Counted from the first letter of the stretch, positions 49,074 to 58,102 are shown. The stretch: DNA of 64,000 nucleotides from Neobittarella massiliensis (ex Bilen et al. 2018) (GCF_900289145.1 NZ_OKQO01000011.1:1-64000); one strand, 5' to 3'. The notes: a model not told the origin generated them from the letters alone. Made by a program: numbers and translations.

Positions 49074-50385
49074 TATCCCGCTCCTCCTTTCTAAACGGCA
49101 GCGGCACCAGGTCGCGCAGGTCGGTCTGGTCGCCGCCCAACAGTTCGATCTCGTCGCGCATGCGGAAGATACAGTCCCCCACCGCCGCCTTGCCGCGGAC
49201 CACATCCTCGGCAAAGGCCCGACACGAGGGAGACCCGCACGAGCCGCAGTCCAGCCCCGGCAGGCTCGCCGCCAGCTGCTCGATGTCGTTTAACTTCTGC
49301 ATAGCCACCGACAGATCGCTGTCCAGCGTCATTACTGGCTGGTACTCCAGCTTCTGGTCCCATTTAAAAAAGGCCGGTATGGGCGAAGTCAGGCGATTAC
49401 AGCTCACCGGCAGGTACTTGCGCAGCCGCTGCAGCTTGGTCTTGGCCACGTAGGGGTTCTCTACCGTCAGCACCCCGCCCACGCAGCCGCCGCTGCAGGC
49501 GTTGAGCTCGATAAAGTCCAGCCGGTCAAATTTTTCGTCCTCCAGATCTTCTAACACCCGTATCGCGTTCTCGATGCCGTCGGCGGCCAGGTAGTTATCC
49601 AGCAGCAGCGCCGATCCCTCGCCTCCGCTGGAACCCCAACTGATGCCGATGCGGCCGGTGTTGGTCAGCGGCTGGTTCTGCTCCTCGCTCATCTGTTCCA
49701 GCAGCAGCGGGTACACGTCTTTCAGGGCCAGCACGTAGTCGATCTGGCTGCGCTCGGCCCCAATGGGCGATTTGGCCGCCGTCACCTTGGCCGCACAGGG
49801 CGATATAAATGCCGTACAGATCTCCTCGAGTGGTATACCGGTCTGCTCGCTGGCCTCTTTTTTAGCCAGTGCCGCCGCCACCTCTACCGGTGCGTGCAGC
49901 GGCAGCACGTGGTCGCACAGCTCGGGAAAACGCACCCGGATCAGCCGGGTAATGGCCGGGCAGGCGCTCGAGATCACCGGCCGCTTGATGTCGCCGTACT
50001 TCATGATGCGCCGGGTGGCGTCGCTCACCAGCTCCGCCGCCCGCGACACCTCAAACACCCGGTCAAAGCCCATGCGCAGCAGGGCCGAGGCCACGATATC
50101 CATGTCCTCCAAGTTGTTGAACTGGGCAAAAAGCGCCGGCGGCGGCAGAGCGATCTTCAGCTTGTAAGGTGCCTGTAACACTGCCGTCACCGGGTCATAA
50201 GTGGCCTGTTTAGCATGGTGGGGGCAAATGCGGATACACTCCCCACAGTCGATACACAGCTCTTTGATGATATACGCCTTGCCTTTGCGCACCCGTATGG
50301 CCTCGGTGGGGCAGCGCTTTATGCAGTTGATACAGCCTTTGCACTTGTCCGGGTCCAAAGTCACCGAATGGTAAAAGTCGGTCAT
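49066..50385 (-). CDS. [FeFe]-hydrogenase-like Fe-S protein, probable sensor
   Basis: 439 residues from ATG 50385 (GAGGAGG upstream). Two N-terminal [4Fe-4S] motifs, CKGCINCIKRCP and CIDCGECIRICP, then a hydrogenase large-subunit-like domain whose H-cluster motifs are altered: SSACPAI instead of TSC-P-W, SPCAAK instead of MPCTAKK, and ELNACSGGCVGG instead of the C-GGCVNGGG motif. A C-terminal Fe-S motif DCGSCGSPSCRAFAEDV follows. The pattern fits the HydS/HfsB-like group thought to sense rather than evolve H2. It is encoded divergently from the true hydrogenase. Confidence 0.8.
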   Translation of the reverse strand: MTDFYHSVTLDPDKCKGCINCIKRCPTEAIRVRKGKAYIIKELCIDCGECIRICPHHAKQATYDPVTAVLQAPYKLKIALPPPALFAQFNNLEDMDIVASALLRMGFDRVFEVSRAAELVSDATRRIMKYGDIKRPVISSACPAITRLIRVRFPELCDHVLPLHAPVEVAAALAKKEASEQTGIPLEEICTAFISPCAAKVTAAKSPIGAERSQIDYVLALKDVYPLLLEQMSEEQNQPLTNTGRIGISWGSSGGEGSALLLDNYLAADGIENAIRVLEDLEDEKFDRLDFIELNACSGGCVGGVLTVENPYVAKTKLQRLRKYLPVSCNRLTSPIPAFFKWDQKLEYQPVMTLDSDLSVAMQKLNDIEQLAASLPGLDCGSCGSPSCRAFAEDVVRGKAAVGDCIFRMRDEIELLGGDQTDLRDLVPLPFRKEERDNG

Positions 50386-50413
50386 GGCCGGGGTGCCTCC
50401 TCTCGCAGAATAC

Positions 50414-51643
50414 TCATTCAAACAGTGCCTCTAAGCGGCTGGCAAAAGACCGGCAGTGAACAGTGTCGCGCACCGCTGCCGCCAGCTGCCGCTGCAGCGC
50501 CTCACGGGGTTCGTCCAGTGCCGCAGCCAGCGCCCCTAGCGGGTCGGCGGTAGCTGCCGCGTCAGATAGCAGCTGCTGCAAGTCGGTGTCGTCGCAGCCC
50601 CAGCTGTCACATAGCCGGCTGCGGCTCGGCAGCTGACACAGGCGGCTGAGCAGCTCGCTGGGCGCATCCAGCAGCGGCGGCAGCGATAGCAGCTTGTGCC
50701 GTGCTGCCACCGGCAACAGTGCCGCGGTGCGCCCCTCGGCGCGGGCGGTACACGCCCCCAGTGGGGCGCGGTCGTCTTCGCCTAGTCGCTGTGCCAGCTC
50801 GGCGGCCGTATGGCAGTAGACCGGTTGAAGTTGCTGCCGCAACGCCAGCGGTGCCAGCCCCCAAAACCAGGGGCCGGCCTCTTTTTGCAGGTATATCGGC
50901 AACTTTTCACGGTGCTGTGGCAGCGCCGCCTCCGGGGGCACCGGGTGTTCCAGCAGCGTCTGGCCATCCTGCTGCACCAGCCGGTAGCGCGCCGCCGGCG
51001 GCAGTGCAGCCAGTATGGCCGGTGAGCGGGTGGTGCACAGCAGCTGGCAGTGATTTTTGGCGCACAGTGCCTTGAGCGCGGTCACCAGCTTTTTCTGCTG
51101 GGGGACCGAGAGCCCCCACTCCAGCTGTTCTACACACACCATACCGCCCCTGCCCACTGCGGCCACTGCGGCCACTGCCGCCAGCACCGCCTCAGCGCCC
51201 GGCACGCGGTCGCGGTCCAGGTAGTACACCGCCCGCTCGCTGCGGCGGGCGTAGTCGTTCCAGCGCTGGCAGGGTTCCCGGCGGCGGGTCTCCACCACAT
51301 CGATCAGCGGCAGCCGCAGGGTATAGCGCAGTACGCAGCCCTTGATGTGGGCGTCGTCGGCCGAAAAAGTAAAGAAGTCGCCAAAGGTGTAGTAGGGTTT
51401 TTGCCGCCCCGGCGGGCAGCTGCGCCCGTGATAGGCGCAGGCCGCCACCGCCAGCAGCGCACTGCCGCCGGCCCCCCGCTCGCCGCAAAAGGCGGCCACA
51501 GGATAGGTAAAGTGGGCGCACAGCGGCCCCAACTGCGCGATGCGCCCCCGGTCGAGTTCGATCTCCACCAGAGAATTTACCTTGCGGTCGCTGGCAAACC
51601 AACTGAAGTTCTGCCGGTCTATCTGGCTGTTGCGGTAGGCCAT
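50414..51643 (-). CDS. AAA-type ATPase relative with degenerate Walker A
   Basis: 409 residues. The fold resembles SMC/ABC-like AAA ATPases: CGERGAGGS (residues 53-61) sits where GxxGxGKS is expected but has Gly60 in place of the catalytic lysine; MVCVEQLEWGLSVPQQ stands for Walker B and its following helix; CQLLCTTRSPAILAALP matches the sensor strand 'TTHSP'. The C-terminal half is alanine/leucine-rich with no motif I know. It sits between the anti-sigma-like ATPase and the Fe-S sensor genes. Probably cannot hydrolyse ATP normally; function unknown. Confidence 0.65.
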   Translation of the reverse strand: MAYRNSQIDRQNFSWFASDRKVNSLVEIELDRGRIAQLGPLCAHFTYPVAAFCGERGAGGSALLAVAACAYHGRSCPPGRQKPYYTFGDFFTFSADDAHIKGCVLRYTLRLPLIDVVETRRREPCQRWNDYARRSERAVYYLDRDRVPGAEAVLAAVAAVAAVGRGGMVCVEQLEWGLSVPQQKKLVTALKALCAKNHCQLLCTTRSPAILAALPPAARYRLVQQDGQTLLEHPVPPEAALPQHREKLPIYLQKEAGPWFWGLAPLALRQQLQPVYCHTAAELAQRLGEDDRAPLGACTARAEGRTAALLPVAARHKLLSLPPLLDAPSELLSRLCQLPSRSRLCDSWGCDDTDLQQLLSDAAATADPLGALAAALDEPREALQRQLAAAVRDTVHCRSFASRLEALFE

Positions 51644-51729
51644 TTCTGTGCGCCTCCTCTCTGCGTGTATACCTTATTTAATAAAAGTGTCCGGGCGGTG
51701 GAGCCCGGCGCTTGCAGCGCGGCCCGCGG

Positions 51730-52155
51730 TCAGGCGATGTTGACGCGCATATACACGGTGGTGCCAACGCCCAGCTCGGTCTCGATGCGGATGTCGTCGG
51801 TGTACTTTTTCATGTTGGGCAGGCCCATCCCGGCGCCAAAACCCAGGTTGCGCACCTCCTCCGGGGCGGTAGAAAAGCCCTCGGTCATGGCCAGCGCCAC
51901 GTCGGGTATGCCCGGGCCCTGGTCGGCCAGAGCAATGTCGATATAGGCGGTGGTGACCTCCACGTCGGCGGTGCCGCCGTGGGCGTGTATCACCATGTTG
52001 ATCTCCCCCTCGTACATGGCGATGGCCACCTTGCGGATACACCCCGGGTCGATGCCCAGGGTCTTGAGCTTTTTCTTCACGTCGCTGGAGGCCTCTCCCG
52101 CGCGGGTAAAATCGTCCCCCGGCACGTCGTAATGCAGTTTCACCAGTTCTCCCAT
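51730..52155 (-). CDS. Anti-sigma-factor-like ATP-binding protein
   Basis: 141-residue GHKL-fold protein like RsbW/SpoIIAB serine kinases: the N box is AMYEGEINMVIHAHGG, the G1 box DQGPGIPD (DxGxG), and the G2 region GFGAGMGLPNMKKYTDD. No membrane segment. In Clostridia such proteins sit beside [FeFe] hydrogenase genes (from memory). No partner sigma factor or anti-anti-sigma gene is adjacent, so the target is open. Confidence 0.85.
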   Translation of the reverse strand: MGELVKLHYDVPGDDFTRAGEASSDVKKKLKTLGIDPGCIRKVAIAMYEGEINMVIHAHGGTADVEVTTAYIDIALADQGPGIPDVALAMTEGFSTAPEEVRNLGFGAGMGLPNMKKYTDDIRIETELGVGTTVYMRVNIA

Positions 52156-52214
52156 ACTATAACTCCCACCTTCTCTGGCTCGGCCCGCTGCGGGCGCGGC
52201 CAGTCAGTCGCCGC

Positions 52215-52574
52215 TCACGAGAGGCGCTCCCCCACACCGCCGCTCAGTCCGGCGGCGTACAGCTTGCCACAGGCGGTGAACATGCGCTCGTCGGTGCACA
52301 GCAGAGCGATCTCGCCGCGCCGTGCCAGAGCGGTGATGTTCTCGTCCGGGGTCTTGCCCCGCACGAACACGATACACACCATGTCCATCATTTCGGCGGT
52401 GCGCACCACCTGCGGGTTGACCAGGCCGGTGAGCAGCACCGACTGGTCCTTTACAAAGGCCAGCACATCGCTCATCATGTCGCTGCCGCAGGCGGTGTGC
52501 ACCTCGCGGTCAGCCAGCTCCTCGCCGTAAATCCAGCGGGCGTCGAGTATCTGCTGTATGTCGTGGATCGTCAA
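52215..52574 (-). CDS. DRTGG-domain protein (first copy)
   Basis: 119 residues from a TTG start at 52574 (GGAGGGA 7 bases upstream; the frame upstream is open but lacks a start site). TIHDIQQILDARWIYGEEL, then the domain core REVHTACGSDMMSDVLAF, VLLTGLVNPQVVRTAEM, CIVFVRGKTPDENI, CTDERMFTACGKLY. First gene of the leftward accessory operon, 345 bases from hydC. Role not established. Confidence 0.78.
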   Translation of the reverse strand: MTIHDIQQILDARWIYGEELADREVHTACGSDMMSDVLAFVKDQSVLLTGLVNPQVVRTAEMMDMVCIVFVRGKTPDENITALARRGEIALLCTDERMFTACGKLYAAGLSGGVGERLS

Positions 52575-52919
52575 TTGGTATCCCTCCAGTCGGGGCCGGT
52601 GCGGCCCGGTATGCGCGCGGCCCCACCGCCGCAGTGGGGCGGTGAGGCAGCACAGAATATCTACTGATATGATAGCATTTTCTCCCGGGCGGGCGCAAAC
52701 GCTTTTCCTCCTAAATGACAATATTTTAACAGGCAATACTACCAAAGAAAAAATGGGTTTATTGACGTAAACGTCGAACTTTTTGTTTATTTCCGCTTAT
52801 TTCCAGTTTCACTTTACTTTGCGCGCGGCGCTTTGATATAATTCATATGTTAATTATAGTAGATAGAGAAGGTTGTTTTTACACCTGTATCTGTACAATC
52901 CGTTAGGAGGTCAAGTTTC
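52575..52919. other. Divergent control region of the hydrogenase locus
   Basis: AT-rich 345 bases between divergent operons. Contains TATAAT at 52837-52842 for the rightward operon (no clear -35) and an inverted repeat GACGT/ACGTC at 52764-52775 that may be an operator. No full Rex-type site was found. hydC has TTAGGAGGT just before its ATG. Confidence 0.5.
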
Positions 52920-53420
52920 ATGGCTGGAAAAATCTCATCGGTGCCTTTCAGCGGCACCCAAGAGCAGGAGCAGAAACTGCTGGAGGTGATCGAGGCCCAT
53001 AAGGACGTACAGGGCTCACTCATCTCGGTACTGCAGCAGGCACAAGATATCTACGGCTATCTGCCCATCGAGGTGCAGAAGATCATCGCCGATAAGATGG
53101 ATGTGCCGCTGGAGGAGATCTACGGTGTGGTGAGTTTTTACTCCCAGTTCTCGCTCAATCCCAAAGGCAAATACAAAATCTCCGTCTGCCTGGGCACCGC
53201 CTGTTACGTAAAAGGCGCGGGCGACATTTTTGATAAGCTCAGTCAAAATCTGGGCATCGTGGGCGGCGAATGCACCGCCGACGGCCGTTTCTCGCTCGAG
53301 GCCTGCCGCTGCATCGGCGCCTGTGGTCTGGCTCCGGTCATGACCATCAACGACGAGGTGTACGGCCGCCTGGTGGTCGACGATGTAGATCGTATTTTGG
53401 CCGAGTACCAGAACAAGTAA
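52920..53420 (+). CDS. hydC: Hydrogenase gamma subunit, NuoE-like
   Basis: 166-residue thioredoxin-fold [2Fe-2S] protein of the NuoE family, electron-carrying subunit of trimeric NADH/ferredoxin-linked [FeFe] hydrogenases. Cluster ligands Cys90 and Cys95 (CLGTAC) and Cys131 and Cys135 (CIGAC) are intact, as is the helical N-terminus LLEVIEAHKDVQGSLISVLQ. First gene of the rightward operon hydC-ATPase-ferredoxin-hydB-hydA. Confidence 0.93.
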   Translation: MAGKISSVPFSGTQEQEQKLLEVIEAHKDVQGSLISVLQQAQDIYGYLPIEVQKIIADKMDVPLEEIYGVVSFYSQFSLNPKGKYKISVCLGTACYVKGAGDIFDKLSQNLGIVGGECTADGRFSLEACRCIGACGLAPVMTINDEVYGRLVVDDVDRILAEYQNK

Positions 53421-53425
53421 CAGCC

Positions 53426-53980
53426 ATGCAGGAACTCTCACTGAACATCCTCGACATCGCCCAGAACTCCATCAAGGCCGGCGCCTCGCTGGTGCAGATC
53501 GAGATCGAGGAGGATCGGGCCAAAGACTTCATGCGCATCGCCGTCATCGACGACGGCTGCGGCATGGACGAGGAGACGCAGCGCCGGGTGACCGACCCGT
53601 TTTACACTACCCGCACCACCCGCAAGGTGGGGCTGGGGGTGCCGTTTTTCAAAATGCAAAGCGAGATGGCCGGCGGCCAGTTCTCCATCCGCTCGCGGGT
53701 GGGGCAAGGTACCTTTATCCAGGGCACTTTCGTGCGCAGTCACATCGACCGCATGCCCCTGGGTGACATGGCCGGCACCTACTGCAGTCTCGTCATGGTC
53801 AACGAGTCGACCGACTTTTTGTACACCCACACCGTTGACGGGCGCAGCTTTGCCGCCGACACCAGAGAGTTTAAACAGGTCTTGGAGGGGGTGTCCCTCG
53901 CAACGCCGCAGGTGCTGGAATTTATCAGAGAGTACATACAGGAACATCTTACAGAACTTTACGGAGGTGTCATAGAATAA
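53426..53980 (+). CDS. GHKL-type ATP-binding protein in hydrogenase operon
   Basis: 184 residues, ATG 5 bases after hydC. Histidine-kinase-like ATPase fold without a phospho-acceptor histidine domain or membrane segment: LNILDIAQNSIKAGA (N box), VIDDGCGMDEE (DxGxG), TTRKVGLGVPFFK (G2 box). The C-terminal 70 residues are separate. Found between hydC and the ferredoxin-like gene in several clostridial hydrogenase operons (from memory). It may pair with the anti-sigma-like ATPase on the opposite strand; role unknown. Confidence 0.83.
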   Translation: MQELSLNILDIAQNSIKAGASLVQIEIEEDRAKDFMRIAVIDDGCGMDEETQRRVTDPFYTTRTTRKVGLGVPFFKMQSEMAGGQFSIRSRVGQGTFIQGTFVRSHIDRMPLGDMAGTYCSLVMVNESTDFLYTHTVDGRSFAADTREFKQVLEGVSLATPQVLEFIREYIQEHLTELYGGVIE

Positions 53981-54354
53981 TGAAGAGCTTAGCGGAACTG
54001 CAGGCTATCAAAGACAAGATGAAAGGCAGCATCGGGCTGCGCGAAGAAGACAAAAACTGCAAGCGCATCGTCGTGGGCATGGCCACCTGCGGCATCGCCG
54101 CCGGCGCCCGCCCGGTACTCAATGCCTTTGCCAAAGAAGTGGCCGACCGCGACCTCACCCACCAGGTCATGGTCTCCCAGACGGGCTGTATCGGCATCTG
54201 CCAGTACGAGCCGGTCGTCGAAGTGTTCGTTCCCGGCGAGCCCAAGGTCACCTATGTGAAGATGACCGCTGAAAAGGCCGCCCGCGTGGTGGAGGAACAC
54301 ATCATTGGCGGCAACATCGTACACGAGTACACCATCGGCGCCAACGCAAAATAG
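53980..54354 (+). CDS. Thioredoxin-like [2Fe-2S] ferredoxin
   Basis: 124 residues; start overlaps the previous stop (TAATG). VVGMATCGIAAGARPVLNAF (Cys37) and QTGCIGICQYEP carry the cluster cysteines of the NuoE/HydB N-terminal type. Probably passes electrons between HydB and HydC or replaces a domain found fused elsewhere. Operon position between the ATPase and hydB is as in related clostridial loci (from memory). Confidence 0.88.
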   Translation: MKSLAELQAIKDKMKGSIGLREEDKNCKRIVVGMATCGIAAGARPVLNAFAKEVADRDLTHQVMVSQTGCIGICQYEPVVEVFVPGEPKVTYVKMTAEKAARVVEEHIIGGNIVHEYTIGANAK

Positions 54355-54370
54355 TGAGGAGGAAGTAGAT

Positions 54371-56158
54371 ATGTTTCGTTCCCAAGTACTGATCTGCGGG
54401 GGTACCGGCTGTACGTCCTCGGGCAGCGACCAGCTCATCCACTCGTTCGAGTCCGAGCTCGCAAAAAACGACCTGCAAGACGAGGTCAAGATCGTCCGCA
54501 CCGGCTGCTTTGGCCTGTGTGCGCTGGGCCCCATCGTCATCATCTACCCCGAGGGCTCTTTCTACAGCCGGGTCGAGGTGACCGACGTCCCCGAGATCGT
54601 TTCTGAGCACCTGCTCAAGGGTCGCCCGGTCGAGCGGCTGCTGTATGACGAGACGGTCACCGACAATGGCGTCATCTCCCTCAACGACACCAACTTCTAC
54701 AAAAAACAGCACCGTGTGGCCCTGCGCAACTGCGGCGTCATCAACCCCGAGAACATCGACGAGTACATCGCCATGGACGGCTACAAGGCACTGGGCATCT
54801 GCCTGACCGAAAAGACCCCGCAAGAGGTCATCGACATCATCAAGGCCTCCGGTCTGCGCGGCCGCGGCGGTGCCGGTTTCCCCACCGGCGTCAAGTGGCA
54901 GCTCACCGCCCAGAACCACGCCGATCAGAAATACGTGGCCTGCAACGCCGATGAGGGCGACCCGGGCGCGTTTATGGATCGCTCGGTACTCGAGGGTGAC
55001 CCCCACACCATCTTAGAGGCCATGGCCATCGCCGCCTATGCCACCGGCGCCAACCACGGCTTTATCTACGTGCGCGCCGAGTACCCCATCGCCGTCAAAC
55101 GCCTGCAGATTGCCATCGACCAGGCCCGCGAGTACGGCCTGCTGGGCAAAGATATCTTCGGCACCGGCTTTGATTTCGATATCGAGCTGCGGCTGGGCGC
55201 CGGCGCCTTCGTCTGCGGCGAAGAGACCGCGCTCATGCGCTCGGTCGAGGGCCAGCGCGGCGAGCCGCGCCCCCGCCCCCCGTTCCCCGCGCAGAAAGGC
55301 ATCTTCGAAAAACCCACTCTGCTCAACAACGTCGAGACCTACGCCAACATCACCCAGATCATCTTAAACGGCCCCGAGTGGTTCGCCTCCATGGGCACCG
55401 AGAAATCTAAAGGTACCAAGGTGTTCGCTCTGGGCGGCAAGATCAACAACACCGGCCTGGTCGAGGTCCCCATGGGCACCACCCTGCGCGAGATCATCGA
55501 GGAGATCGGCGGCGGCATCCCCGGCGGCAAAAAGTTTAAAGCTGCCCAGACCGGCGGCCCCTCCGGCGGCTGTATCCCGGCTGAGCACTTCGATATCCCC
55601 ATCGACTACGACAACCTCATCTCCATCGGTTCGATGATGGGCTCCGGCGGCATGATCGTCATGGACGAGGACACCTGTATGGTGGACATCGCCAAGTTCT
55701 TCTTAGAGTTCACCGTAGAAGAGTCCTGCGGTAAGTGCACCCCCTGCCGGGTGGGCACCAAGCGCCTGCTGGAGATGCTGACCAAGATCACCAAGGGTCA
55801 GGCCACTTTAGAGGATCTGGACAAGATCGAAGAGCTCTGCCACTACATAAAAGAGAACGCACTGTGCGGTCTGGGCCAGACGGCGCCCAACCCGGTGCTG
55901 GCCACCCTTCACTACTTCCGCGACGAGTACGTGGCCCACATCGTCGACAAGAAGTGCCCTGCCGGTGTGTGCAAGGCGCTGCTCACCTACTCGATCGACC
56001 CCGACAAGTGCAAAGGCTGCACCCTCTGCGCCAGAGTGTGCCCCGCCGGCGCCATCACCGGTACGGTCAAACTGCCCCATGAGATCGACCCGCACAAGTG
56101 CCTCAAGTGTGGCGCGTGCATCGAGAAGTGCAAATTCGGCGCGATCTCGATCCAGTAG
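54371..56158 (+). CDS. hydB: Hydrogenase beta subunit, NuoF-like flavoprotein
   Basis: 595 residues from ATG 54371 (GAGGAGGAAG). Domain order: thioredoxin-like [2Fe-2S] (CGGTGC at residues 9-14), the NuoF NADH/FMN domain (GLRGRGGAGFPTG, YVACNADEGDPGAF), SLBB-like linker, the [4Fe-4S] motif CGKCTPCRVG, and a C-terminal pair CKGCTLCARVCP and CLKCGACIEKCK. It is the flavin subunit that accepts or donates NAD(H) electrons in electron-bifurcating hydrogenase. An in-frame extension to 54305 overlaps the previous gene and is not used. Confidence 0.95.
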   Translation: MFRSQVLICGGTGCTSSGSDQLIHSFESELAKNDLQDEVKIVRTGCFGLCALGPIVIIYPEGSFYSRVEVTDVPEIVSEHLLKGRPVERLLYDETVTDNGVISLNDTNFYKKQHRVALRNCGVINPENIDEYIAMDGYKALGICLTEKTPQEVIDIIKASGLRGRGGAGFPTGVKWQLTAQNHADQKYVACNADEGDPGAFMDRSVLEGDPHTILEAMAIAAYATGANHGFIYVRAEYPIAVKRLQIAIDQAREYGLLGKDIFGTGFDFDIELRLGAGAFVCGEETALMRSVEGQRGEPRPRPPFPAQKGIFEKPTLLNNVETYANITQIILNGPEWFASMGTEKSKGTKVFALGGKINNTGLVEVPMGTTLREIIEEIGGGIPGGKKFKAAQTGGPSGGCIPAEHFDIPIDYDNLISIGSMMGSGGMIVMDEDTCMVDIAKFFLEFTVEESCGKCTPCRVGTKRLLEMLTKITKGQATLEDLDKIEELCHYIKENALCGLGQTAPNPVLATLHYFRDEYVAHIVDKKCPAGVCKALLTYSIDPDKCKGCTLCARVCPAGAITGTVKLPHEIDPHKCLKCGACIEKCKFGAISIQ

Positions 56159-56176
56159 AGAAGGAGTGTGCAAAAC

Positions 56177-57916
56177 GTGGAAACTATCAACATGAAAATA
56201 AACGGCATGTCCGTCTCTGTCCCCAAAAACGCCACCATCCTCGAGGCGTGCCGTCTGTCGGGCATCCAGATCCCCACCCTGTGCTATTTAAAAGAGATCA
56301 ACGAGATCGGCGCCTGCCGCATCTGCGTGGTCGAGGTCAAAGGCGCCCGCAGCCTGGTCGCCGCCTGCTGTGCCCCGGTCAATGAGGGGATGGAAGTGTT
56401 CACCAACACCCCCAAGGTGCTGGATTCCAGAAAGAAAACCCTGCAGCTGATCCTCTCCACCCACAACCGCAGCTGCCTGTCCTGCGTGCGCAGCGGCAAC
56501 TGTGAGCTGCAAAAGCTGGCCAAAGACCTGAAGGTCGAGGACGAGGGCTACTACGACGGCGAGAACGAGCAGTACGAGATCGATAACTCCGCCGCCCATA
56601 TGTACCGCGACAACTCCAAGTGCATCCTCTGCCGCCGCTGCGTAGCCGCCTGCTCCAAGCTGCAAAAAGTCGGCGTCATCGGCCCCAACGATCGCGGCTT
56701 TGCCTCCCACATCGGCTCGGCGTTCGACCTGGGCCTGGGCGACACCAGCTGTATCTCCTGCGGTCAGTGCATCGTGGCTTGCCCCACCGGCGCTATCGCC
56801 GAAAAAGATCAGACCGACGAGGTCTGGGCGGCTCTGGCCGATCCCGACAAATACGTGGTGGTCAACACCGCGCCGTCCATCCGCGCCACCCTGGGCGAGG
56901 CTTTCGGTATGCCCATCGGCACCAACGTGCAGGGCAAAATGGTCGCCGCCCTGCGCCGGCTGGGCTTTGACAAGGTGTTCGACACCGATTTCTCGGCCGA
57001 TCTGACCATTATGGAAGAGGCCAACGAGTTCCTCGACCGGGTGCAAAATGGCGGTAAGCTGCCGCTGATCACCTCCTGCTCCCCCGGCTGGGTCAAATTC
57101 TGCGAGCACTACTACCCCGATATGATCGACAACCTCTCCTCCTGCAAGTCGCCGCAACAGATGTTTGGTGCCATCACCAAAACCTGGTACGCCGAGAAAG
57201 AGGGGATCGATCCCAAGAAGATCTTTGTGGTCAGCATCATGCCCTGTACCGCCAAGAAATTCGAGGTCGGCCGTGACGACCAGGCCGCAGCGGGCGTGCC
57301 CGATGTAGATGTGGCTCTCACCACCCGTGAGCTGGCCCGCATGATCGAGCGCGCCGGTCTCCAGTTCACCGATCTGCCCGACGAGGATTTCGACAATCCC
57401 CTGGGCGAAGCCACTGGTGCCGGCGTCATCTTCGGCGCTACCGGCGGCGTTATGGAGGCTGCCCTGCGCACCGCCGTCGAGACCCTCACCGGCGAAGAGC
57501 TGCAGAACGTCGAGTTCACCGAGGTGCGCGGCACTGCCGGCATCAAAGAGGCCACCTATCACGTGGCCGGTATGGATGTCAACGTGGCGGTCGCCTCCGG
57601 TACCCGCAACGCCGACGAGCTACTCAAACGGGTCCAGTCCGGCGAGAAGCAGTACCACTTTATCGAGATCATGGGCTGCCCCGGCGGCTGTGTCAATGGC
57701 GGCGGCCAGCCGGTCCAGCACGCAGCGGTCCGCAACAACGTAGATCTCAAAGGTCTGCGCGCAGCCGCCCTGTACGAGGCTGACCGCAACCTGCCGCTGC
57801 GCAAGTCGCACCAGAACCCGGTCATCAAAAAAGTCTACGAGGAGTACCTCGAGAAACCCGGCAGCCACAAGGCGCACAGTATCCTGCACACCAGCTATGT
57901 AAAGCGCGGCCTGTAA
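56177..57916 (+). CDS. hydA: [FeFe] hydrogenase catalytic subunit
   Basis: 579 residues from GTG 56177 (AAGGAG 10 bases upstream; ATG 56192 is an alternative). N-terminal [2Fe-2S] domain (CRICVVE region), His-Cys cluster HNRSCLSCVRSGNC, two [4Fe-4S] motifs CILCRRCVAAC and CISCGQCIVACP, then the H-cluster motifs TSCSPGW (residues 299-305), MPCTAKKFE (Cys357) and CPGGCVNGGG (Cys501, Cys505). TSCSP instead of TSCCP is a known subtype among multimeric hydrogenases (from memory). With hydB and hydC it forms the H2-evolving complex reoxidising ferredoxin and NADH. Confidence 0.96.
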   Translation: METINMKINGMSVSVPKNATILEACRLSGIQIPTLCYLKEINEIGACRICVVEVKGARSLVAACCAPVNEGMEVFTNTPKVLDSRKKTLQLILSTHNRSCLSCVRSGNCELQKLAKDLKVEDEGYYDGENEQYEIDNSAAHMYRDNSKCILCRRCVAACSKLQKVGVIGPNDRGFASHIGSAFDLGLGDTSCISCGQCIVACPTGAIAEKDQTDEVWAALADPDKYVVVNTAPSIRATLGEAFGMPIGTNVQGKMVAALRRLGFDKVFDTDFSADLTIMEEANEFLDRVQNGGKLPLITSCSPGWVKFCEHYYPDMIDNLSSCKSPQQMFGAITKTWYAEKEGIDPKKIFVVSIMPCTAKKFEVGRDDQAAAGVPDVDVALTTRELARMIERAGLQFTDLPDEDFDNPLGEATGAGVIFGATGGVMEAALRTAVETLTGEELQNVEFTEVRGTAGIKEATYHVAGMDVNVAVASGTRNADELLKRVQSGEKQYHFIEIMGCPGGCVNGGGQPVQHAAVRNNVDLKGLRAAALYEADRNLPLRKSHQNPVIKKVYEEYLEKPGSHKAHSILHTSYVKRGL

Positions 57917-57946
57917 AGAGGTCTTTACCTCCTACATGCACAATTT

Positions 57947-57989
57947 AAAACAGGGCTCTGTCTATCTGTAGGCAGAGCCCTGTTTTTTT
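57947..57989 (+). terminator. Terminator of the hydrogenase operon
   Basis: AAACAGGGCTCTG/CAGAGCCCTGTTT with a 12-base loop, then T-run. Confidence 0.9.
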
Positions 57990-58094
57990 AGCGCGTCCGC
58001 TAAACGGCAATTGTGCATCTCTGCCAATCAAATGTCGAAAAATGGTCATATATAGAGAAAATCAGCTATTTGCTAGAGAGGACCCGGTAATTTT

Positions 58095-58102
58095 GGTATA
58101 AT
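58095..58102 (+). promoter_or_regulatory. -10 element before secreted protein gene
   Basis: TATAAT at 58097-58102 directly preceded by GG; no clear -35 (a T-rich stretch is 20-25 bases upstream). Confidence 0.4.
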
